A stretch of DNA of 64,000 nucleotides from assembly GCA_911728455.2 (NCBI GenBank), contig OU452235.1, positions 11,022,634 to 11,086,633 of the forward strand, in the 5' to 3' direction. The DNA comes from Marthasterias glacialis. Its lineage: Eukaryota > Echinodermata > Asteroidea > Forcipulatida > Asteriidae. The notes under the pieces were generated by a model that saw only the letters and a list, made by a program, of their open reading frames with translations, ran no database searches and was not told where the DNA came from. Of the stretch, positions 37,601 to 50,600 are shown in pieces; position 1 is the first letter of the stretch; each line of letters starts with the position of its first letter. Made by a program: the position numbers and the translations under genes.

Positions 37601-40600
37601 CCGCCAGGAGGACAGGACAAAAAAAAAAGAATCCCGGCAGCAACTGGTTCAACTAAAGCATAAGAAATTTCAAAGGTACAAAATTCAAAGATACAGAAGT
37701 TGGGATTTTTGGCTGGTATTTAGCCGAAAAAACAACAGACTTATAACATAATTATTCCAATGAGTTATTACATGAGAATTGGGGCAGTTATACACAGCTG
37801 AATTTGATTGATTACAATTAGTTTAGTATCATATGCAATTTCTTTTAATAACAGTATTATTGTTATTATCTTCTTTTTTTTGTGTTGGCGGTGTTCATAG
37901 TGATGGTTGTCAGGTAGGGGGATGGTTAAGACAATGGGTATTATTAGGTAAGAGAGTCAGACACACTTTTAGTTAATTTGAAAATTAGAATCATCGTTAT
38001 ACTTTGCTTGGATCAACACTGAATTGCTGAAGGTTGGAAATACACATTCAATAACGGCCAAACAGGGAGTAAACACAGCAAAACACACAAGGGTGAAGAG
38101 TGAATTTTGGGTACATTAGAATTATGAATACAATTACCAAACGAATTGAAAAAACTAAGCTGAAAAACTAATCTGTTACCTTTTCCTAGTTTTTCTTCAA
38201 TGGTTCGGCGGCAAACAGTACATTCTTTGAGGCTTACTGAACACTCTGCAAAAAGGATAACCAGAGAAGGAAGTTTATGTAGAAAAAAAAACACTTCTTT
38301 TTGTACAATCGCTTTAGTGAAGAGTCAGGTTCATGATAAAAGCAGAGACTATTCCCGGTTTTACGGAAGGCAATTACTTTTAAGTTTAAGAAACACTGAC
38401 TGTTAAAGGTCTTTGTACTTGGATAGCTGTAGGGTGTAGTGGTTGAGCGGTCAAGAGCACTGGACTTCAGTTCTGATGGTCATCAGATTTTAGGGTTTGA
38501 AATCTGATCACAGTTTTTGTATCCAGGAACAAAACGCTTTGCTTTAATTGTTTCTCAACACCCAAGAGTAAATGGGTTATCTTGGAGAGTTGAGATTGTT
38601 ATTGTGATTGATAAGATTTAGTTACCAAGGCTACATACTCCGAAGGAGTTGAGACGGTTTGAGAAATGTGTTTGGCACAATGAACAAGGGTGGTGAGTAA
38701 AAAGGCACCTTAATCCTTGGTGCTGAAGCCCCTAATAGCTTTACCTGTGCAGACAACTTTGTGTCCACAAGGCCGGAATGTGATATCAGCACTCCTAGAG
38801 TTACACTTGGAACACTTGCTGGTCCCTTCTACTCTCTCCACCTCCTTCACTGATACCTGTGTTAAAAAACAATCACACATCTATCAAAGAAACCGACCGT
38901 CTAATAGGGCACACAACTTCTTCATAATGGCGCAACTGTTCGTCCACAAGCCTGAGCCATTTTGGAGTAAAACAGATCAGGCCGGATACTTCACGGGTAC
39001 AAAAGAGGCAATCGCCTCCATGCCCCTGGTCATTGCCTTGGTGCCCCTTGAAATGTTCCAGCAGAAATTTAAATACCTGTGTTAAAAAACAATCACACAT
39101 CTATCAAAGAAACCGACCGTCTAATAGGGCACACAACTTCTTCATAATGGCGCAACTGTTCGTCCACAAGCCTGAGCCATTTTGGAGTAAAACAGATCAG
39201 GCCGGATACTTCACGGGTACAAAAGAGGCAATCGCCTCCATGCCCCTGGTCATTGCCTTGGTGCCCCTTGAAATGTTCCAGCAGAAATTTAAATTGCCCT
39301 CATAGAGGTGTTCTTCACTACAAGGAAAAACTGTCTTGCCCTTACAAGAATGAAGTACAAGGTCTGCAAAGTGCCCAGAAGTCTTATGCATGTATTTCCA
39401 AAAGTAAAAGAGCAGTAAGGCATTCCATTTTAACCCATTTCCTATGAGCAAACCTAAACAATTAAATTATAAGCTGCTATTTTGCATTTCACTTTAAAAT
39501 TGGAAAGATCTTTGCAACAATTGGCATAAGGGTTGTTAAAACAAATATTTGATTTGTATATGGGCTCCTAAAGCAGCTGGTCGAAAAAACAACTAAACTT
39601 CAAAAATAAAAATGTAACTCATGCAAATCCTTAACACCAAATGCTACAACATTTTACACTTCAACACCAATGGGATTGAACACACCAGCTTCTATAACTA
39701 CAGGAATTGGCCAAAATGGCATGAAACACATGTTACATTATGTTACATGAGTAAATTAACATTAGCACATTTTAGGGGGAAAAGTTGTTCATGTAATCAT
39801 AATGAACCCTCTAAGATGTGAGCTGGGGGATAAGTGGGGGAGGGGGGGGGAACAGCTACCAGGAAAAAATGCTGGTTTTTGTTGGATAACTGTGACATAA
39901 TTTCGCCATAAACCGGGCCTGCTTTGAGCTGGTTCATACCCTAATAATGTGAAAGTGAAGCAACTTCTGTAACACAAACAATCAGTACATGCTGATTTTC
40001 CCATTGTGACACACATAGATTTAGTTCACCTTTGAAATAAAGTGTGAAATATGAGCTGAGCTTCAGTTGTTCCTGCTGAATATCTTTTAAAACCAAACTA
40101 TGTACAAGTCTGATTTGAAACCTTGCACTGGTGGGAAACCAATTTAGTTAGGTTTGATCAAAGCAAACTTTTAGAACTGTCGCAGTTCACTCAAAAGATT
40201 AGGGTTACTGCAAACTTTACTATATCAAATGAACCACAACTGATTGCAAGAAAATAACTACATGGTTAAATTTAACACTGACATTATATAAACCAAAGCT
40301 TTGCATGCAAAACAAATTACTTTTGAAACTTTCCCCATGATTGTCTTACCTCAAGATCGACCTTAGAGTTCAAGAAGCAAAGAAAAGAGAAGGTAATATA
40401 GACAGAAACAAAACTTGATACAACTTGTTTAATACTGCTACTAATAATAATAATAATTGGGGATTTTATAGAGAGTTTGAGGCAGGGACCATCTTGTTTG
40501 AAGGTGGTTCTAATGCTTAGGTGTGAATGACTGACAAGTTTTTAATTCATGTTTGAAAACCTGGGCCTGGCATCTCTTACCTTCTACTTAATTAACTCCT

Positions 40601-41628
40601 AAATTACCAGATATCTCAAACCAATTATCAAACAACTCAATTTGTGATCTAGCATCAGAAGGGATATCATTGGTCGTTTTTGAAAACAAGCATCATCCAA
40701 TTTTCGTTGTATTTCTGAAGTCACCGGTGGCAAAACCAGCTATTTTTAATTACAATGTTTGCAAAAGTATTGAACGGTGACAGGGCAAGCAGTGAAGGAA
40801 ATAAAATTACATTAAAATTGATGCTTTTTTAGTTGTCAGTGTTTATAACACCTCTTCCTTTGATTCTATCTGTTGATTGGCCGAACGTGCGTCACGTAGT
40901 GTTGTGTATTTTTACTATCACACTGCACACCGACCAAAAGAACTATTAAATGGTACTATCCAACGACAACCTCGAACCCGGTGAAACGATCAAATAATAC
41001 GTGCATTTGAAATACGATATGAGAACGAAGGCAGTGTGGTACCCCCTCTTTCTTTTTGTCAAGATTTCCTGTCAGATTTTATACAGTTGTTTAAAGACTG
41101 ATATACGCACAGTTGTTTAACGAATATTACCACAAAATGGATGACATTGAGGTGTTATAAAACAAATATTGACTGCTTAATCTCGTGGCGTAGTAAAACT
41201 AGTCACTCTCGGTGATCCCCGGAGCCGCCTATCTTCCCTCGGCTCCGCCTCGGGAAGATAGGCTGCTCCTGGGATCACCTCGAGTGACTAGTTTTACTAC
41301 GCCACTCAAAGCAGTCAATATTTGTATAATACGTACCTTGCAGATGAAGCATTTCTGAAACAGCTTGGCACAGTCCGTACAGGCAACCTGGTGCCCACAA
41401 GGCTTAAACCGACCATTGGCAGGCTCCTGGCACATCTGACACTGTGTCATAATGGCATGAAGGTTGCCACCATCAGTCTGGATGCTGGACTTATTGTCTG
41501 GTGCCTTGTTGGCTGCATTGTCCCCAGATGAAGAAGTGACGGCAGGGGTAGGCGCCTGACTACGCTGGTTTTTTTGTTTAGTGGAAGGTTGAGGGCAGCT
41601 TCCTTTTGACGACTCCCATAGCCTTTGT
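34670..41628 (-). CDS. MIB2: MIB2 part 3: three RING finger exons
   Basis: RING 1 is in 41337-41628 ([18 protein letters not shown]). RING 2 is split between 38745-38856 (CSKC, CGHKVVC) and 38180-38245 ([12 protein letters not shown]). A linker exon, 35952-36044 (DGHQVTPRG onward), aligns in position with the DGSEV linker of human MIB2. RING 3 is in the final exon, 34670-34911, after a short coiled-coil-like helix ([18 protein letters not shown]), and reads CNIC, CGHSTC, CPIC. The protein ends [12 protein letters not shown] 3 of mind bomb proteins carries most ligase activity. Confidence 0.92.
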
Positions 41629-44600
41629 CTGTTTGAAAAAAATTGTGGGGAGAAAGGTCTGGGATTAGAGGGAAGAATAAATGAAGATGAACAATTTACC
41701 TTTAATGCCAATAGACCTTCATAATGATGAAGCCATCTTTACCAAACCAGGTGTGGATTTCACAAAGCGCTAGGACTAGTCTTAACTCGAGTTGGGACGA
41801 GTAACTAGACCTGACTTATAGGACTAGTCATAAGTTAGGACTTGTCCTAAGTTAGGACTAGTCTTAAGTTAGGACTTGTCCTAAGTTAGGAAAAGCTTTG
41901 TGAAATCCACCCCAGAAGGCCTAGGCAAACCTAGGCTTTGGCTTGAATTCCGGCTTAGGCTCCGTCTATCTGTTTGAATCAACAAACCAAAAGTGCATGT
42001 ATTCAAAATAATTGATGGAGCCTATGCCAGAGCCCAAGCCAGAGCCTAAGCCAGAACCCAAGCTGCAGCCCTGGTTTCAAAAAGGGCCTTAGTTATATTT
42101 TGATAAAACTGTGGCTGAGCCCTCTAGTGCACCAGACTCAAATGCAGATGTTGTCAGAGTGTTAGGGTCGGGCCACACTCAAGGCATTTGGGTCCCTCTG
42201 CATGACACTTAAACCATAATTGCTTTGTGTTGTGTAAAGCGTGTAAAAGAACCCAGTACAAATATTGTTTTGAGAAGAGGTCTGCCCCAGTGTTTGTAGC
42301 ATGTAAATCCTTTCAAGGGTACTACACAAATGGATCTCATAATTCAAAATGTTTTTTCTGGCTACTAACTGCCTGAGGTCTGCACATTGCTGTAGAAGAC
42401 TGTCCATTTGGAGACCTGCGGCAAGTAACAACGGCGTCTTGCCCTGAGTGTTCCGCTGATTCAGGTTAGCACCCTCTATGGTTAGGTAACAGGCAACTGC
42501 TGGCCCTGTGCCAATGTTGTTGTTGCTTGGCGGTAAGGAAGAACGAATCTGGAAAACAATGGGAAGTTAACGTTCACCTCTCAAAAATAGTAACACCCAT
42601 TCCGAAAAGGATTTTTAGACAGGATAGGCTTTCAATAAATATGTCCCCAGCCCCTTTATAAAAACAACAATTTGTGAAAAAGAAGCTCCAAGATGCTTAA
42701 AAATATATTCAAGAAAGAATACATGAAAAAAACAAGGGTACCATTAAGTAAATTGAAAACACAAAATTCCATAAAACCACTCATTAGACATAACAAAAAT
42801 ACACATTAAAATCACAAGCATTATTACAGTAAACCAGAGAAAAACATGGAATGATAACTAGCACATACAAACCACCTAACAATCTCATTATACAATCCAT
42901 ACAATATTCTACTTTTACTGTAGATTGCTGTTGCATAGTCTGACCAGTATTCAGCATTCAGGGATAAACACAGAGTTCAGTTATTGGCCCTTTTCAGAAC
43001 CTCGGCTACGGCTTTGGCTTAGGCTCCATCAGTAACACATGCACTTATGGTTGGGGCTTCAAATTGGCTAACAGAGCCTAATCCTGAGAGAAAGACACGA
43101 TTTCGAAAAGGGAAGGCCCATGTCAATGGGCAAGTTTACACATCCACATTATGTGCAAAAATCAATTTTGAGGTTTCTGGTGTGCATGGGTGTGCATGTA
43201 TTAACACTCCATTTCCTAATGGTAGCATAAGACACCAAGCAAAGGTTGAAGGATGCACTGGCAAGTGTTTTGATGAGCTGCCACGCCAATATCTGGGTGT
43301 ATTTCATGGACCTTGAAGAGCAACGTCAGATGATAGGGATTACTACATTGCACCATTATAGTGAAAATATTCTACTCTCATTAGACCTCATCAGACTTTT
43401 ATCATGTTATCTACATTTTAGTCATGTCATGTCCCCGGTCTACAGCAGCAATGATGAACACTGATTTTCATTTTACCAAAATGGGACCAGACTAGTTCTG
43501 ACTTGCAGCCTCGATTTTACTACATTGAATTAAATAGGAGAAAAAAGCCAAAATGACTTCACCGAAATAAAAGTCTCTTGTACCTTTGACAGAATGGGAG
43601 TACTGTCAGCGGTTGCATAGACACTCTGCCTCATCAAGGCAAGATGTAGACAGGTATCGCCGTCCTCATCTACTGCATTGACGCTGCCTCCCTTGGAGAT
43701 AAGGAGTTCAATGACGTTGGTGTGACCCTGACCGACGGAGAGCAGCAGCGGTGTCTGTTTGCGGTTATTTTGAATGTCAATGTCTGCCTGACCCTAACAG
43801 GTTTAAGAAAGAAAATAAATAATGGTCTAGTGGTTAGAATATCTGCTCTAGAATGCTGGAGTCATGGGTTCGAATCCCACTCGAGTAGTATGCCTGTGAA
43901 CATTTCTTCCCCCAAGACTCGTGCAGCACTGACTATACAGCGTTTTTCAACGCCCAGAATTGGGCAACACCGAAAACATTATTCTGCATCCCCGATGCAA
44001 GTTATTACATCTATTAAATAATTTCAGTTGCAGCCTCTCAGTAAACTGTGAATACAAACCGCTACGAATTTAAAATTGAGTCCACACTTTATTCCTTTTT
44101 AATCTAACTGAGATTTAACTTTTCACAAGTAAAACCCTTCAATGAAACTTCTCAAGTTGAAAGTTGACCTTGATGAATGTACGTCAAGTCTGGATGCCTT
44201 GATTTCCAAAATCCACTCGGCCAAAAATGAAATATCCGAGAAAACAGTGAACACAAATCCAACCCTGCAAATGAAGTACAGATAGTACGGCCCATCCTTT
44301 GAACAGACGCCTTCCATATGATGTCACAAGCTCAAACAGCGCCCTCACTGACGTCCAAGGAAGACCTACCATTGACTGAGAGTTCTGTGTGGCGTGTACA
44401 CAAGTGTACGTTTCCATTATTTGACCTCTGCCATGGAAGCCTATGCAAGGGGTCTACAAACACTTGACAGAATGACCGAGCTTCTCTTCATAACGACAGA
44501 CAATAAGAGAACCAAACAACCTGACGCAAAATGTTTTCTCCCACACCTTTGTAATGAGGACCTCTGCGACATCCCTGTGACCATTCAGTGCAGATAGATG

Positions 44601-47600
44601 GAGGGCTGAGAAGCCATCGTCTTTCTTTACGTTGACCAGCTGTCTAGCTCGCGTGACCAGCTTCTCAGTTGCACTGAAGTTGCAAGTGAAAGAAGAAAAA
44701 AAAGGACATAATGTAATGAATGAGTTCAAAACAGTGCCAGAAAACTATTGAATCAAAGCAGCCAAAGAACTTCAGGGCAAAATTTGATTGTCCTACTCAC
44801 CAGCAAAGAAATTTAGCAAATGTATGTTCAAGTTAAGTGTATAATAGCAGGCATGGTAGAATCATTTACAAATTTCATGTCAGGATGAATTTCTTGAAAC
44901 CTCAGGACCAATAAGCCATTTGCGAGTTCGATTTGAATAATGTCTGATACACTGACTTGCTTACATTTGAATTCCTCAGTCTCGAGACAGTTGCTATGTC
45001 ACATGGTTCGTGGCAAGCTTTTACCTAATTTTGAGAGATGGCAAACACCCATAAACAATTCTGAATGAAAGTGTATGCCACTATGTAATGCAAGGCTTTA
45101 CCCATCTGGAGATTGATATACAAAAGCTTGCCCCAAACTATGTGACGTAGCAACACTGCCTTTTATTTGGGGAATCCAAGTGTTAACTTGTGACCAATAG
45201 ACCGATTGCATGACCAATGTTTACATGTCATCATGTGACCATGTGGGTCATAGTAATCTGAGCTGATAGCAAACTACGTGCAAATACACGCCGTGACTGA
45301 CAGAGCCACACCAAAAAACGGCTTTTGGTAATAATAACACAGTTACTAGGCCATTTTATTAAAGTAGTATGTTGTGACATTGTTATTTTGTTTGTAATGT
45401 AGGCCTAAATCACTGTAAAAAAGGGTTAAAGAACATTGGGAAAAGTGAGCATTTATACCTAGCCTTGCAAAATTTCAAATAGACAAAAGGTTTTGGAAAG
45501 CAATTTTATTGGATGATTTCAGCTTCAAAACTTTGAAAAGTGTGTGATCGTGGTCGTCTGGCCTAAACGTTCCTTCGTGCACTAGTACACATCGTGCACA
45601 TTTATACGTTACTTGTACAATTTTCAAGACTTGCTGGAACTGATGTCCTAACTGGCTTTATTCAGCCACTCGAAGGTCTCTGGTACAAACTCTGGAATAT
45701 CTTTCACAGATTTCGAGCAAGAAAAGCCTGGATCGAATAAACTAAACGCAACAATCATGTACCGTACCGCACTTTCCTCCTTTGGAGGACGCCGTGTGTG
45801 TTTACATTTAATACCAACAAGAGGCCACGTGACGCGGGTCGCACAAACGGTCAATTAAGTCATTGTACCATACATCATTCCAAATCTAACATGCAAACGG
45901 CTTTTATTATCGGGATGCCAAGTACATAAATTTAATTGGCTGAAACAGGTTACCAGCCAAAATAGCCTACACTGTGTATTGGTTTAGAGTGGTTCCCTAA
46001 TGTCTTTTGCTTAGCAGCTCTGATGAGATTGGACCCTGTCTGATTGACGGCTGTTTCCTACGATACACAGAGATACTTACTAATGGTTTCCTTTTAAGGC
46101 AGCATGGTGTAATACGTTGAATCCTCGTTGGTTTTTTAGCGTGAAATCTGCTCCACTGGCCTCTACCAGCATATCTATTATATCTTTACAATTCTTGGCT
46201 ATTGCATCATGTAGGGCTGTGTCTCCATACGAGTCCTTTAGTTAGGAGAAATATCAGAGGTAAGGAATTATTTGAGCATTTCACATTAGAAAATCAAACA
46301 TCTCTGGCTACCCATCTCCGGTCTTTCCACACAAGGCATTTCCATAACCTTTAATTGGATATTTCTGCCTCAAAAGAACACCCCCCCAGGATACCGAGAC
46401 AAACATTCTTACCTGTAGGTTAGTGTTGCATTTGTGCCTGAGAAGCACCCGTACACAGGCAGTGAAGCTCTTGTTGACTGCGACATGGAGACTGCTACAC
46501 TGGCCGTTGTTGACAGCATCGATCTTAGCTTTCTTCTTCAAGAGGTATTCTGCTACATCCGGCTGATTGCTACAGAGTAAATGTAAAAGACAGAAATGTA
46601 TACATGGCTTACTATGATAAGTTGGTCCTGCAATACCAACCATTCGGATTACAGGGTGCCCCTACATTTTTTCTGGGAGAGTCCATTTTCAAAAGGTTGT
46701 TTTGATCCACACACAGCGACTGCCACACGATCTCAACTGTTTGCAAAGCAGCAAACTTTGCATTTACGATTCGGATTACAGGGCATAGGATTGTATTACT
46801 TGTGAGGCTGGTGAATGTTTTTCAAGATCATGCAAGTCATTTGAAGGTCCCAAACTCCCCCTGCCCCACTGAGTTGTGAGTGGAATTTCTTTTAGTTGAC
46901 CCTATTTGGGAAAAAGGCCTATCCAGAGCACAACACTAAAGGGCGCACTGTATTGCAGTGTTACAGCGCCAGTAGCTTTTGAAGATTCTTTTGTTTCACT
47001 ACCAGAAAGTTGTAAATAAAGAGACAAACAAATAAAAGAGTGTAGATGTATATCAGACATCGCTTCTACAGACTTGCAACTTTTTGGTATAATAGAAAAC
47101 AGCCTTGCACCAAAACTTTGTTAAGTATTTTACAGGTTTCTTGAATTTGCTGATTAGCTTTAAACAGATTGATTGGCAATGCTGCAGTCCTGCCTGATCT
47201 ATTACAATAATGATGATGAGTGTTATCTACAAGGCATGCAAGGGTGTGATCATAACCCTACAAAATGCATGGTGCTCTCCTCTTACTCTTGTCTTAAACC
47301 TCTAGGGTGCTAGATTTTCAGAAAAATACAATCTACTGTATATAGCAAAGTAGATACAATCACATGGTGTTACCGCAAACCAAATATACATGTTAATGTT
47401 TCCCATCCCCAAAACTACTGGTTTGGACATAAAATGACTTGTTTTTCTTCCCTTGATGACACGTTCGAAGGTAAACAAAGATTTATGAAAAAAATATGAC
47501 AAGGCCTATATCTCGTTCTGTAAAAGGAAAGAATTCAAAACATCCACAGAGACGTAATGCCTCTTGAGGGTAAAGAGACTAAAAGCATAAGACAATATAG

Positions 47601-50600
47601 TTTAAGTATACTTGTTTTTTTTCACAAAAATGGTCGGTAGAAGGAGACTTATGAAAAACGTACCCAAAGACGGCATAATGCAGAGCAGTATCCCCTTCCT
47701 GATCTTGTATCTCCAGACTGGCCTTGTTCATCAGCAGCACTTTGAGGACCTCTAGGTGACCTTGGTGGCTTGCAACCTGGAGCGCCGTCTTCCCAGAGTT
47801 CTTGGAGTTTATCTACATGTTAAATTGGAAGAGTCTTAATGGACTATTTCTTAAGTACTGTATTCTTGATGAATCTACACTTAATCCAGATAAAGACGGT
47901 TTTGATGTACATTTCTGATAGTCATACCCTGTCTGGATGCTTGACTATTAATTCAGCAACAGCACCTTTGTTGCCTTGTGCGGCTTCACTGACTAACTTG
48001 GCAGGGGCATCGCTGTTTGTTGGATGAGAGATGATTTGGTCCAGTGACAGACGAAAATGACCTTCAAGAATGAAATACCAATACAAAAAAAACAACATAA
48101 AGTTTTCAATATAAAGCTTTGACAAAATATGTGACAAAAAATGAGATATTTCTTTGTAAATCTTGCTAGTTTTTTTTCACAGACAACGAGCTTAAACAAC
48201 AACAAAAAAAGGTCCAACCATTTCTCTTGTCATACATTTCAGGTAAACTCTAACTCCTGAGTGCTTTACCTTGCAGACTTCAAAAATACGGGGGAAATAA
48301 AATCATTCAACTAAAATTAATGTACAGCGTCAAACTCAAAAGAAAAAAGCGATGTGCTCAACAGTGTAAACGCCTACCTACAGGTAAACCTGTAGTTGAA
48401 CAAGAAGCTAGTGTCCTTCCTTTATTCTTGTACTAATGATACGACACAGGAAACATGGCAAAATATATACCACAACAAGACTTATGTACTTTTTCCAACA
48501 GTATAGCCTACAATGTTACTGCTATTATTATTGGGCTTTTTTTTGTTCAACCAAAATTAACATAAAATGTACAATGAACAAAAGTACAAATGTGTTAGGG
48601 GTATGTTTATTTGCACGGTAGTAAATAATGAATGCAGTAATTAATGCAACAGGGTATAATGGCTGGTTTATAGTCGGCTGTGTGAACATAATCGCCTGAT
48701 GCTGTGAACGCTGGATGCTGAGCCTTTTCATTGCAGTCTATTGTCGCTGAAGCGTCAGGGTCGACAATAAACTGCGCTGCGCATCATTCTACTACCACAT
48801 GACCATCGTCATCGCCACCGACTATAAACCAGCCTTTGGGCAGGAATAGTGCTTATGGGGTGTCGTGGCCGAGCGGATAAGAACACCGGACTCAACCTCT
48901 GGTATTTCTGATCAGCAGAGTGTGGGTTTGAGTCCCGGTCGTGACACTTGTGTCCTTAAGCAAGACACTTAACCATAATTGCTGTGTCCTTCGGATGGGA
49001 CGTAAAGCCGTAGGTCCTGTGCGTTGTGTAATGCACGTAAAAGAACCCAGTGCACTTATCGCAAAGAGAAGGGGTTCGCCCCGGTGTTCCTGGTTTGTTC
49101 TGCTGCAGATAGCGCCACAGCACCTTGTAAACCATTACATGGTGCTATGTAAAGGAACATGTCTCATACTTAAAAAACGTAACTCATTATACCTTGCAGG
49201 AAAAAAATACTAAGCGCTCTGAGACGCCCATCGGGTGTGATAACGCACTATATAAGAACTGCGTATTGTTATTATGAACTGTGACTAACAACGGATATGG
49301 GTTAATGTTGTCCAAAAGATTGGACCTGGTATTTCATGCAGGCCACACAGGTAATGAATCCTGTTTCCTTAAGTAGTCCCTTTCCTGACGCCTGTCAACC
49401 CTTTCAAAACTTGCAAAATAAGTTAAATACCTGACTGCTCCTCGTCTCTTTCTGAGATCAGGGTGTTGTTCAGATCAGGAGCGTGAGGCCCAACTTGTGT
49501 GACGCAGGATGGATTGAAGGTCCAGGCTTGATCCTCTATTGAGACCCTCAGGTCCCCATCTGGGTAAACTTTGAGAATCTTTCCAGTTTTGCCTAGAGTC
49601 TGCAAAGAAGTACATAGAGATAAACGATGGGGCTACTTCAGACTAAAGCTTGGTATGTTAATATTAATCAGTCACAGAATCATACGTTACTTGAAATTAA
49701 GAAAAGATGATGCCAAAATGTGTCACTTTCGATGTGGAAGGAAAACCCCAGATCTTGGTAAAATACTCATGATCACCATTCTTTGCTTAACGGGTTAATT
49801 CAAAGTTACTGCACCAGCTGTAAAGCCAGGAATCCTAAGTCAAGCAAAGTACTCACACAGAAAGCACTGACTCTTTAAGCAGAGCTTAAAGGTTCCAAAT
49901 CCTCCCAAATGTTAAATTCTGTCTGAATTTGTAGGATATGGCACGGCAGGCCTCAACAACAATTGCCTATCATTGGGTCCGACACTAGATACCAATCTTA
50001 TCCAATTCCAAACATTTAGGTGTTGAGTAACCTTACAGTGGAGGATTTTACAGGATATGGGAGAGGGTCTAGCCAAAGACACTATGGGTTAAAATTCTGT
50101 GGGAAGACTTTATACAGCACTATGGGTTTCCTGTTAGAATCCACGCAGACCAAGGCAGAAATTTTGAAGGAAGCTTAATCAAAGAGCTTTGCAAAGTCTG
50201 TGGGATAAAAAAGAGTTGTACTACACCATATCACCCTCAAGGCAACGGGCAGACAGAACGATTCAACCACACACTGTTAAACATGCTGGGTACTCTAGAG
50301 GCAGATCAGAAACAGAACTGGAAGCAACATGTCGGAGCAATGACTCACGCATACAATGCCACCCGCCATGATTCCACAGGCTACGCCCCCTTTCTACTCA
50401 TGTTTGGCCGACATCCAAACCTCCCAATAGACCTAATGTTTGGACTTAAGCAGAATGATAACGAAGGTGCACCAGACTATGATGAATTCGTCGCAACCCT
50501 AAAAGACAACCTTCAGTCCGCTTACAAAGTCGCCAATGACCTCTGTGAAAAGGCGAAGTCAAAGCAAAAGCGACTTTACGACAAAGGTGCTGCTGAGGCT

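Noticed and set aside
40352-40363. 12-nt micro-exon (VDLE) in MIB2 between RING 1 and RING 2
   Set aside because: It has a good donor (GTAAGA) but a poor acceptor without a polypyrimidine tract, and exons 41337-41628 and 38745-38856 already join in phase.
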